A stretch of 64,000 nt of DNA from Welwitschia mirabilis (lineage: Eukaryota > Gnetophyta > Gnetopsida > Welwitschiales), in contig JBOZIK010000001.1 of the NCBI GenBank assembly GCA_051453625.1, positions 261,961,288-262,025,287 of the forward strand. The letters run 5' to 3'. The notes under the pieces were generated by a model, which saw nothing but the letters and a program-made list of their open reading frames with translations, had not been told where the DNA came from and searched no databases. Positions 35,501-46,600 of the stretch are shown in pieces. The position numbers were made by a program, and so were the translations under genes. Position 1 is the first letter of the stretch, and every line of letters starts with the position of its first letter.

Positions 35501-36440
35501 TCTTATCAAAATGTTTCTCAATTAACTTCACATGTTAGACTTCTTTCTAGTTTACAAGTTTCTCTTCTCCATCCTTATGATTCAAATTATTTATTTCTAT
35601 TAGATCATCATGGAAAGTAGGCTCCCAAAGCCTTACTAAGATTTCTTCAACTAGGTGATGTTGTATAAATAAAGTTGGTTTAAATCTCTTTTTTAAGTTT
35701 TCCTCATCTCCCATATCTTTCTCAATAGCATTAAAAACTCTAATAGTNNNNNNNNNNNNNNNNNNNNNNNNNNNNNNNNNNNNNNNNNNNNNNNNNNNNN
35801 NNNNNNNNNNNNNNNNNNNNNNNNNNNNNNNNNNNNNNNNNNNNNNNNNNNNNNNNNNNNNNNNNNNNNNNNNNNNNNNNNNNNNNNNNNNNNNNNNNNN
35901 NNNNNNNNNNNNNNNNNNNNNNNNNNNNNNNNNNNNNNNNNNNNNNNNNNNNNNNNNNNNNNNNNNNNNNNNNNNNNNNNNNNNNNNNNNNNNNNNNNNN
36001 NNNNNNNNNNNNNNNNNNNNNNNNNNNNNNNNNNNNNNNNNNNNNNNNNNNNNNNNNNNNNNNNNNNNNNNNNNNNNNNNNNNNNNNNNNNNNNNNNNNN
36101 NNNNNNNNNNNNNNNNNNNNNNNNNNNNNNNNNNNNNNNNNNNNNNNNNNNNNNNNNNNNNNNNNNNNNNNNNNNNNNNNNNNNNNATAGTATGGATTTG
36201 TTTTCTTCTAACTAATTCTTTTCATAACTTAGCATAATTAGGATGTTTTTGCAAGAGTTTCCAAAAGGATAAATTGATACTAACATCTTACATATAGGAT
36301 TTTAAGTATTCATCAAAGATATCTCTCAAGTTAAGGGGTAGCTTGTCTTTTCCTTTTATTTTTTTATGTGAAGGCTTGTTTTAAGTTGAAGGAAAATTAT
36401 ATGTTTCTAAGTTTTCTATATCATCTTCTTCTTCATATGC
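35501..36440 (-). pseudogene. pro: Protease and gag-pro C-terminus of E3, mostly in a gap
   Basis: The minus strand at 35747-35590 reads TIRVFNAIEKDMGDEENLKK, then FKPTLFIQHHLVEEILVRLW, then TFHDDLIEINNLNHKDGEEK. This corresponds to the text after the protease in E2. It is an unusually clean, charged reading frame for this window. The catalytic part of the protease falls in the 439-N gap (35748-36186). Beyond the gap, 36187-36260 matches E2 near 20810-20850. The tail has no named domain. Confidence 0.55.
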
Positions 36441-37850
36441 TTCATCATTTTTGGACATTGAATTGTCATGGATAGATGGTGTTGCATTAATTCCACCTCT
36501 AGTTATTTATTTTCAATCTCTTTTCACTTTATTTCAGTTTGGTAAAGGTTGAGTTAGAAGAGACCCTTATGGTCTTTGATTGACAAACATTGCTTATTGA
36601 AGCACATTAACTAAATTTTCAATGTTTGTCTTAGTATTTTCATGCATTTTTCTCATATCTTAAATTGAGTTTATAACAAGATCACTTTGATTTTATTGAA
36701 AATTTGAGGAGCTTAATTGAAAGTTGGAGTTATTTGGTTGAAATTTTAAACTACTTCATTGAAAGTTTTAATTATTAAATCTACTCTCAAAAGATTTTCA
36801 ATTTGATTACTTGCTAATTCTTTATTGATAGTGCATTTGGTTTTGAAAGTTTGAAGGCCTTTGATTAAAATCACACACTTCTTCCAAGATTTTATCTTTA
36901 CATATTAGTAACAAGGGATATTATTTTATTAACTAAGAGTTATCTTCACATAATTCACACATTGGAATTATTTTTTTCTCATTTGTTACCTTTATATCAA
37001 CTATTATTTAAGTGTATTTCTTCAAAGTAGTAGTAAAATACTTAAATATATTAGTTGAATTATTTTTTTCTTCCTTCTTATCATGTTTTACTTTCTTTAA
37101 GTCTTTTAAAATTTGATCTACAATTTAATTTTTGTTAGAAGTTGGTTTTCGTCAAGTATTACTTATTTTAACTAGATCTTTCAACAACTTTAATGCATTA
37201 TCTAAAGCTTTGTTTAACAAGTTGCCATCATAAGAAAATTTTAAAAGTTGTTTTATTTGCGTATTCAATCCATTATAAAAATAATCTATCAATTTTTCTT
37301 TATAAAACTCATTAATAGGATTTGAATAATTAGCTATGATAAATTACTTATAAGTTATGGCATAATTTTAATAGGGTTATTGCTAAAGTTTGTGACTTCT
37401 TTTCCTCTGTTTCTCATTGTACTCTCATTCATGATTATTTTAATAAAGGCTTCTTGTACTTGATTTCATGTGTTAATGCTTTTATATGAAATGGTTCTTA
37501 GCCAAATTTTTTCTTTTCTAAATGTGATAGAAAAAAATGATTATGTAAGTTCTATTACTAATTCATTTTTTTCCATTCTCTAAGATGAGTAAAATTTGTT
37601 TTATATTGATGAGATATTAAAATGGATCTTTATCAGATTCTTCTAAAACTTTTAGATATGCATTTAAGTTTCTTAGTTCTACATCTTTACTACGAGGCAA
37701 GTCAAAAGGGTTTTGGATTTACATTTTTTATTGGCTATTAGATCTTTAAGTGTAACATTTTATTTGTATCTATATTTGTATTAAAAGCTCCTATCATGAT
37801 TGCAGTATCAGATAATGCTACTTTTTTTTAAATCTTTATATTGAATTTGA
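36441..37850 (-). pseudogene. gag: gag relic of E3
   Basis: Same gene as 18760-20440 in E2. The minus strand at about 36500 matches the RDCKACDAIPPI segment of E2. The core around 37560-37430 matches the gag core of E1 and E2 (WL...P..SL..W....F...F pattern), and 37260-37380 matches E1 1-130 and 780-900. All frames carry stops. It lies between the leader (37851-38530) and the protease. No intact capsid or knuckle motif can be given. Confidence 0.6.
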
Positions 37851-38530
37851 CATAGAGAAAATAAAACTATTTTCTTCTATATTATTGTTTATAAAATTTT
37901 CTTTTTAAAAAATCTTATTCTAAAATAATGAAAGTAAATGAATTTTTAATTTAATTCTTGGAATTTCTTACATACCTAAGGTGTGTATACATAGGTTTTG
38001 TTAATAGTTAAATAATATTTTTCTTTTTTTCCTTGATCAATATTTGTTTCTTCTGATATTTTAACTTTTGACTAGAATTTATCATGTCCATGTATGCTTA
38101 AATAAATTCCTATATAAATGTTGTCTTACGTTTCATCTAGATGATGTCCTAAATGACTACTTCATACAAAAAATAGAAAATAGAAATAGAGAAAAATAGA
38201 TTCATGAAAAATAAAGATAGAAATAAAACCAATAGTCATCCCCTATGCTATTTGAATGATAAAGAAAACAATATAAACTTATTATGTAGTGGAAAATGAA
38301 AATAGGACTGTGAAAAAAAACCAAAAAAAATCCTATCCCTAGGTCATCATTCATTTGGCCATCTAGATAATAGAGGAAATGACAAGGTGTTATTTGTAGG
38401 AAAAAAATTCAAAAAAATGCAAAAATTACAAATCTATAATAAAAATATAGTACTACCATAAACAAAAAACTTGAATCAAAATGCAAAATACTTATCTAGG
38501 CAATAATAATCCTCTAGCTCTTTGCAACTG
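37851..38530 (-). other. E3 leader with palindromic modules
   Basis: Noncoding leader with three modules at about 38125-38160 (TTTCATCTAGATGATG), 38230-38275 and 38340-38390 (GGTCATCATTCATTTGGCC, then ATAGAGGAAATGAC). It is colinear with the E1 and E5 leaders. Confidence 0.55.
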
Positions 38531-38548
38531 TTTCCAACAATGATGCCA
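38531..38548 (-). other. E3 primer-binding site, tRNA-Asp type
   Basis: The minus strand reads TGGCATCATTGTTGGAAA against TGGCGCCGTTGCCGGGGA. Eleven of 18 match and all seven differences are transitions. It lies three bases inside the LTR. Confidence 0.7.
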
Positions 38549-38551
38549 AAA

Positions 38552-40074
38552 TGTTATAATGTGTATTTATGCAATCATTACATCCTTAAGTAAATCCTAG
38601 TAATTATAAATATTTTCACAAAACACACATTAGTATAGATGAGAGTTAAATATTGTAATCTGTCAAAAGGAGTAAGCTTAAAGTTAGAGAATGGATTTAA
38701 GAGAATTATTTTTGTATGTTTTAAATATTGTAATCTGTCAAAAGGAGTAAGCTTAAAGCTAGAGAATGGATTTAAGAGAATTATTTTTGTATGTTTTTAT
38801 TTAAGTAAAATGAAAATAAAGAATAATGTAAAAATATAATATAAGATAAATACTAATGCAATGCTTATAATGAAATACAAATGAAGACTACTCCAAGTAA
38901 CATGTTTATTTGACTATCGACCTCTACCATTAAGATGAATCATTAATAACCTAGACTAATCAAGGAAAGTTGTCACTAATACCTAATCAACATAAGATAT
39001 AAGATACATTGAATAGAATATAATGATACGTCCCTATTATGCTATGAAATGTAGAATACAATGAGTTATAAGAACTAATCTAATGATTTCAACCTTAACA
39101 AAGATTGCCTTTCATGATCTATATCAACTATGAAGCTATTGTGGAATCATAACCAANNNNNNNNNNNNNNNNNNNNNNNNNNNNNNNNNNNNNNNNNNNN
39201 NNNNNNNNNNNNNNNNNNNNNNNNNNNNNNNNNNNNNNNNNNNNNNNNNNNNNNNNTAATGATTTCAACCTTAACAAAGATTGCCTTTCATGATCTATAT
39301 CAACTATGAAGCTATTGTGGAATCATAACCAACTTAAACTATAAGGGATATTTACATAATAAAACTAAAATAAACTTTTCATTAATGTCAAATGAACATC
39401 CTATTACAAAACAGTAGTGACTTAATCAAGGAGATACAACCTAATACCAAGGAAGATTCTCTCAGTAATAATAAATGGACATCCTACACTTATATCTACT
39501 ATCATGAGATTTTTAAGTGCTAAAGAAGATGAAAGTTAGGGGAATGTTAAAGGATATATTTAATAGAAGTAAAATCCTAACAATGAAAAATTTAATAACT
39601 AGATGAAACACTAGTAGTGCCAAAGGAGAGCACATGACACATTTACTAAGTTAGGTAAATTTTAATGTATTAGTTACAAAAATAGGTATATTATCATCCT
39701 CACTACTATTTAGATAATGATGGAGATGATTCCACATTAGAAGGAATTTATATCAGCTTCTATCTTAGTTTATTTAGCATCTTTATAAGCTTTCTTATGT
39801 AGTTGTCCATTATGGTCATTTGGATGATTAAGGGGATAATTGTCTTTTTCATTCTTTTATTAAGTTAAATTAGCTTTTTAGATCATTAACTCCTCCCCAG
39901 AATGCTAAGTATTATAATTTATCTAAAATTCATCCAAATGTATTAATAATTATGTGTTCTTATGATTATCTCTTCGAATCCCAATAATCATTAATTTCCA
40001 CTTAAACCTAACTAACTTTTCCACAAAAACACTCAAAATACTTTATCAAATACATACTATTTGATATTGTAACA
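38552..40074 (-). repeat. E3 5' LTR
   Basis: The minus strand starts TGTTACAATATC (40074) and ends ACATTATAACA (38552). It aligns with 30090-31501. It carries an internal 75-bp duplication and a 100-N gap (39157-39256) flanked by 76 identical bases (39081-39156 and 39257-39332), so true length is near 1.35 kb or less. Modules at about 39690-39735 and 39818-39850. Confidence 0.8.
38647..38796. repeat. 75-bp tandem duplication inside the E3 LTR
   Basis: 38647-38721 and 38722-38796 differ at one base that I can see (AAAGTTAG versus AAAGCTAG). The other E3 LTR has one copy (near 30190-30260). The duplication is therefore younger than the insertion. The 66-codon frame across it is not a gene. Confidence 0.9.
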
Positions 40075-41199
40075 CCTTTTCTTTAAAGATGGCATTAGGG
40101 TATACCTATTTTTAGAAGGTTTTTTAGACCACTAATTATCCTTCATGAACTTCCCTTCTCTACTATTTAAGGTATGGTATATTAACATTTCCCTCATTGT
40201 TCTTGGAATTCCAACAATTTTCATTTTACTAAGTCAGATATTTAAAATAAGGCTTCAAAATTATGTTTTCCTTGGGTGTTCACTTTAAATTTAATTAATA
40301 TTTATGACTTTTATTTCTTTCATCCTTAGCATTATATTATATTATATATTTTATATTTTTGTTATGCTCCCTTTGAACCATAAAATAATACCATCGTAAA
40401 CCCTATGCATGGTTGTTTTTTAATTTTGAATGATAGGATTTATTTAAATTTTGGGTTGAGTAAGGGAAATAACATTTCCTTTAAGGAGACTAATTCATAA
40501 CTTCAAAGATTTACTAGCTAAACAATTAAATTAATTTTTTTTTAAAGAGAAGTAGATACCTATAGATATAGCATAGCTACTACCAACTTTGTGACTCCTT
40601 ATTATGGTACTTATGGACAATTATTCCTTATTGTGTCTTTCTATGTGATCATTCTAGTAAGATTTCCTACTATGACATATAACTAAATTACTTTATTTTT
40701 AAGGGCTTTTCTTTTGATTGGACCTTTATCATTTACTTCTCCACATTAGGCTAACTAATTTGTCTTAAAAGAAGTAGAGATAATAGGAATTTTTTATGTA
40801 GTCATATGTTTTTAGGACTATACTTTATAATTATGGGACCTTCTAGAAGTATGTAGATATTTTCTTCTTCTTTAGTTGATTTCTTATTTTTTTTCTTTTT
40901 TCTTTTTTTTTTTTTTTTTTTTGGCATCCTCAGATATTATGCCTTATCAATCCTTCATTTACTCATTCTCTTTCAATGTAGTGAAAGGAGAAGGTTTAGG
41001 TTCACATGATCTCGAGGATTCTTTTAAAAGTGCTTTCTCTATTTTGTTTTGATAATAATTTAGTATTAATAAATGAATTTTTTATTTTCTATACATATGA
41101 GTAGAGAAATTTCTTTGATTTTATGAAATTCCTCATACCATTGTAAGAACAAGGAGGTGATGTAGCCAATTCGTTGTAAGGTAACTGAGAAGGATTTAT
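40075..41199. other. No gene recognised
   Basis: AT-rich, T-rich on the plus strand, with a T-run at about 40903-40922. The minus strand has short readable bits (ENIYILLEGPIIIKYSPKN near 40863-40805; INPSQLPYNELATSPPCSYN near 41200) that may continue the relic frame to the right. No family recognised. Confidence 0.4.
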
Positions 41200-41764
41200 C
41201 ATAGCATGAGTTTTTATGTTTTATTAATATTTATGAATGTTGTTTTTCTCTCTCTTTTTTGAATTTTCTCTTAATGAGAAGTAAATTCTTTGATATTTAC
41301 AACGTTCAAAAACTCTACTATCATGGATGAAGAGGAGGTAAATTTTACCCCCTTGCATGATTTAGATGATCAAAAATAGATAAGAGAGCAAGCTATTGTG
41401 ATGAGTAGTTTCATAATATCACTTTCATATTACTTCTCAATATTTATTTTTGACTTAGATTGAGATTTTGATGGTGATTTTTTGGATTCTAATAATCTAT
41501 CAATCCTAGGAAACATTTCCTATTCCACCTCCTATTTTTCTTCTTCCATGCTATGGTATTCACTTGTTTTGGAATAAGATCCATAGTCCTTTTCTTATCC
41601 ATCTTCTATATCATAGAGCATAATCAAATAAGGCATGCTAGGTTACTTAATGAACTAATTAAATACTTTTATTGCTACAATTTCATCCTCAAGAGGTTAA
41701 TAAATAACTAAATTAAATTTCATAATTTTAAGTTCTTTGGGATATGTTTCATACTCAAGTGATT
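41200..41764 (-). pseudogene. Unassigned relic reading frame, about 180 codons
   Basis: From 41759 the minus strand stays in one frame for over 500 bases with no frameshift. Segments include LEYETYPKELKIMKFNLVIY, LEDEIVAIKVFN, EKDYGSYSKTSEYHSMEEEK, EMFPRIDRLLESKKSPSKSQ and SKSCKGVKFTSSSS. The stops are single TAA, TAG or TGA codons in places where a former Gln or Trp codon would fit. Composition is charged and Ser/Lys-rich. About 900 bases downstream of the tRNA-Met-type primer site at 42652-42664, it would suit a gag-like or leader protein of that element. I do not recognise the family. Candidates are a chromovirus or copia gag, or an endogenous plant pararetrovirus. Confidence 0.45.
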
Positions 41765-42651
41765 TATTCTTCACAACTTGATCATGTTTATTCTTTTTAT
41801 TGTTTCTATACTATTAACTTTCTCTATGTCTATGTATAAAGCCAAGGTATCTACTTTACACTTCATTTTACTTCTTAATGAGAATGACTATAGTTGGTAA
41901 AAGATTTTTATAACATGATAAATATGTTAAAATCCTTTTATTACATGATGTGTGTATTTTATTTTTGTGTGTGTGGGTGTGTAGAATTTATTTTTTACAT
42001 TTGCATTAATTCTCTTTCTTCATATAGAATGAAGTACAAAATTTGTGCCTTTCTTAGAAGAAGTAAAGGATGGACACCTTTCCTTTGAATAACTTATAAT
42101 CTCAACATGCATAGTTTTTTGCACAATTAGCAAAGAGTAAGAAAAAGGTTTTGACTTACATTGATTAATAGCTATTATTATAGATCATGTTTTGGTCATA
42201 TATCATTATGGTAAGACATCTTGAAAGAATTTATTAGGTACTTAGTGGTTTACAACAGGATTCATATGAATTTGTACTACAAAACTTTCTTATATTATTC
42301 TAAGTATATTGGACCTTCATCATCTTTAGATTTAGTAAATTGGGCCACTTTTTTTACTCCTCGGATTCCTACTCTAGATGCTAGTTTAGCTAGCATAGAA
42401 TAGGATACTAGTCCTATGAAATACCAAGAGTCTAATATCTATGATCATTTGATTATTTACTTTCTTCTAAGGAGGTTTAGTTTATGTTTTCTTTCTACTA
42501 CTATATAGGTGTTTGTTTTGAGCTTGTTATATCTCCTAATCTTCTTGTTCTTTTTTTACTAGATTTGAATAATAATAGAAATTGTGAACTTATATTTCTA
42601 TATTTTTTTATTTTACTTGAATTAGAAAAATAACATTGTATTACCTTTCTT
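41765..42651 (-). other. Probable leader or N-terminal part of the same element
   Basis: The minus strand near 42400-42295 reads LASRVGIRGVKKVAQFTKSK, then DDEGPIYLEYKKVL, a coherent charged stretch of about 35 codons without a stop. It is not in an identified family. The plus frames at 41894-42088 and 42221-42403 overlap it and look like shadows. Confidence 0.35.
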
Positions 42652-42664
42652 ATCTCTAATACCA
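42652..42664 (-). other. Primer-binding site, initiator tRNA-Met type
   Basis: The minus strand reads TGGTATTAGAGAT; the usual site is TGGTATCAGAGC. One C-to-T change is seen in the first 11 bases. It lies two bases inside a terminus ending ..GCTACA (42667), as in many plant chromovirus and copia elements. Confidence 0.6.
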
Positions 42665-42666
42665 AT

Positions 42667-43657
42667 TGTAGCATTTTAAATTACTAATTTAGTATTGAAT
42701 TTTGCATTTTAATAAGAAATATTAGAAATTAAAGAATAAATAATTTGATAACCATCAATTTGGTAAAAATGTAGTATTCCTTTATTAATAATGTACAGAT
42801 ATGTAATAGAAATAATATAGTCTCCACACCTTACTCTAGTTCTCGACTAGTGATGAAAGATAAAGATATGGACTATAACCTTAGATCCCCTTTAGAGGCC
42901 CTTGGGGATCAGTTAAGATTATTATCAGTTACAACCATCCTATCTATCTATCCTTACCTAAAGCCATAGGTTGAAGAATCAGGACAAAGGGATACAATAT
43001 CATAATTTAAGGGTCTCAACCTTTTTTTCATATAATAATTTCATTTAATTATGTACTAATCATGATTAATAAATAATCACTTAATCATAAAATGAGTTTG
43101 AAACATTATAGTAGTCATCATAATTTATGTATTTATTATATATTATATACAAATTTACACCATCCAACTTTACTAAAATATATGTTTTATGTATCCTATA
43201 GGTTAATTTGGAAATATTAACATTTATATGAATGAAATAATTATGAGTCATAATTAATACTATGTCAGTAATCTTAGTGGTTATGTCATAATGATTTGCT
43301 TTACTCATGTAATGGTAATTCAAGATTCAGACCAAGATTTGGACATTTTATCTATACCATTCCATGAAACACATTTATATACTAAGAAATAAAGGAAACA
43401 TTTGTAATATAAATCTTAAATAATAGGTTATCTATTACATTGAGTAGCTAGAAATTTGTAACACATGCTTATAGAATGTAATATTCTAAACCTTAAGACT
43501 ACATATAGCCATGTCATCATTATGAAGAAATATCTTATTCTATAATTATGATATAAACATTCATGGTTTATTAAGCCCTTATGGCTAGGAGGTAAGCCCT
43601 GTAATACATTGAGTTATGATTGTACTGATATTACACCTTAAAGGAATTATTGTAACA
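42667..43657 (-). repeat. Possible LTR next to the tRNA-Met primer site
   Basis: The inner edge (TGTAGCATTTTAAATT on the plus strand at 42667) is supported by the primer site. The outer edge is a guess at ATTGTAACA (43657), giving TGTTACAAT on the minus strand. A less AT-rich patch at 42830-42990 (CCCTTTAGAGGCCC) could be the transcript start region. No second copy was found, so the extent is uncertain. Confidence 0.35.
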
Positions 43658-46600
43658 TTTTACAATAGATGTGATATTTATCTATCATAAAAAATTGATG
43701 TTTTATGTCATCTCTATCAATTTATCTTTTTTTATTATTAATAATTATATAAATAATGTTATATTTAATTTTTTAATTAAAGTATTTTCAAATTTGTAAG
43801 TGATTATGTTTTATATTAGTCATCTATTACAACTAAAATAAAATGTAACCATCACCTAATTATTATAATGTTTTTTGAATAGTTAGACTCATGTTTTATT
43901 ATAATAAATAACACTAATAGGATTCATATAATATTTATATTAGTATATGTTTACATTATATTAACTTAATTCGCCCTCTATAATATTAACATTTATCTAT
44001 GACCTTTGGATTCATACAATTATTTATTTAATAACTAATCTAATAACTTTAATATTATTTATATGCTTCCTACAAAAGAACAACATAATATTTACTATTC
44101 ATATGGATCTGTTATAGTATAGGTAAAAATATTATTGTTGTAGGAATGAAATTATAGAGATGAACTAATTATTATTCTAGTCATGCCTTTCCTACTATGC
44201 TAATTATAACGTTAGACATTATAATCAATTATGATATAGTTATTAAAGGTAGGCAAAATTCATCCTTAACTTTGTTCCTTATTTGGATTATGTTTTAATT
44301 CATATTTATAATTACAATTAATGTCATCAAACAATACATTGTATTAAGAGAATTGCATTACTAAGATCTTTTAGTCTATCTTATTAGAGGCATGTTTTTC
44401 TACAATATGTATATTTGATCTACATTTTTATCAAAGTTTCCATTTTATTAAAAATATTTTTTTTATTTTAGATTCTTGATTTACATTTAGGATCTTGTTA
44501 AGTTCCATCTCTAGAATAAAAAAAAAATTACCTTTTAGTTAAAGCTATTATTAGTAAATCAAGATAAATGTGATTAGATTAAATGATCTATAAATGTTAG
44601 CTTAATATTAATATTAAACAATAGCTTTAAAAATTTTTATTTCTTTAAAAATGATTTAAAAATATAAAGGTTTTACTTTTTAAATCTTAAAACACATTTT
44701 CAAATAACATTTATGAAAATTTAAATTTAAATGCAAAATGGTACTAATTCTCAAATAATTTTCCTATGAATATGAAATAAAGAGTAAGTTTAAAGAAATA
44801 TCATAAAAATGGAGAATAAAAATTATTATATTTAAAAAATACTCTTAAATTTGTAAAAATTAATACGGTAAATTATTATTTATCACTCCCTACAAATATT
44901 TTTTAAAGGAAAAGAAAAAATTAATAAGAAGAGAATATTATGATTTTAAAAAATAGATAATTAATGATAGCTATATCACATTAGTACTAATTTTATAAAA
45001 ACTTACATTTATGTCTTTATATAGTCATATGCTACATGAATTTTATATAATAAAAAGATATGTAAAAAGAAGAATTATCATTAAAAATGTAAAATTTAAA
45101 AATGAAGTTAACATATAATGGAATAACTCATAGGATTGAGAAAACATATATATCTATTCATTGTGTAAATAATGATTTTATTGAAATCTTAAATTCATTA
45201 ACTATTTCTTTATCACAAAATACTTTCAAACATTTTTTTATTATACTTTTATATATGATGAATGCAATGATACCCATAAAGAATTAAATAATTTATAAAT
45301 AGTAATATTAAATTTGGCCTTTTATAAAATAATAATAAGAATCTATTAAAGAAATTTAAGTAGTTTTTTAAAAGAAGAACATTAAGGGATACCCTACATC
45401 ATATTGAATGAACTAAGAATAACATATTAAGAATGCATATATAATTTTAAGTAATATAGTTATAGCAGAGTGGTTTTAGCTAAAAGAAGTTCATACAAAT
45501 TATTACTTAGTTAGTGAATCACTTATTACTAGTAATCTAAATGGATATGTTTCTTAAATAAAAGGATTTCTTGTTAACCAATTCTAATAAAACCCAAATC
45601 AAATGAAGTTGTAATAAAAACCAAGAAACTTATGTAGTGATAACTGAAAATGGAATGTTTTATATAATATTCATAAAGTTTTAGAAATGAGTATATATAC
45701 ATCTATATATATTTGTTTATATAAACTTTTGAAGGTTGTATTCCTATGCTTTTTGACTTAGAATGTTATCATTCTTCTTAATATTAGATGTTTTTAAATA
45801 CATTAATATAATTAAGGAAACCTTATTAGTTAATGAATATGAAGTATGAGACTTATAGTAAACTTAATTCAACTATACTCTTATTTAATATATTCACATA
45901 GGCATATACGAAATATACCTAAAACCATTTTAGAATCACAGAAGTCCTATTGTAGACTTTTAATTCAAAAACTAAATAGACATTAGGTAATACAAATTTA
46001 TGTTTAGATAATAAACACTCAATTTAAAACAAACTTATAGAATATTTATATAGTTGTTTCATGTATGACTAAAATTATGAGAAAAATTTCATAAAAACTT
46101 AACCTCCTTGTGATAATAAATAATGAGATAAAATATTAGAAATAGTAAATATTTTTGAATCTCCACAATAGCTTAAGTAAAAAAAAGTAAATATTTTAGT
46201 TATATTTTGAAAAAAATACCTTAAAATATTCATTTAAATAGATTAAATTTATATGATAATTTCTTTTAAAAATATGAATGGTGAGGAAATTATGATACGG
46301 AAAGTAGGAATATGAATAAAAGTAGGAGAAAGGAGACATAACAAGAGATAATTTAGGGGTATTTAAAAAAAGTAAGAGAGGTTTGACTACAATAAAATGA
46401 GATAAACATGAGTATTAAGAAATATTTATTATACCACAAATCACTCCATCATGTTAAGGCTTCTTTTTATAAAAGTATTGACATTAATATTGAATCAATG
46501 AGATGAAGAGTTACTAAACTATATAAGCATTGATGGCCATATAAATTCTAATTATGGTGTATCAAAATTTTTAAATTATCAATGATAAACTAGAATACTT

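Larger units (their letters stand above)
30090..40074 (-). mobile_element. E3: full-length Ty3/gypsy-type element lacking RT
   Basis: Minus-strand element with 5' LTR (40074-38552), primer site (38548-38531), leader, gag, protease, ORF2, ORF3, polypurine tract (31511-31502) and 3' LTR (31501-30090). It is colinear with E2 including the absence of RT and RNase H. Flanking five-mers are CACTT and CCTTT, only three of five alike, so the target-site duplication is unproven. Gaps at 30534-30633, 32196-32838, 34204-34385, 35748-36186 and 39157-39256 mean some internal sequence is missing. Confidence 0.8.

Noticed and set aside
38639-38839. 66-codon frame with an internal protein repeat
   Set aside because: The repeat is the 75-bp DNA duplication inside an LTR; 75 is divisible by three, so it keeps frame.
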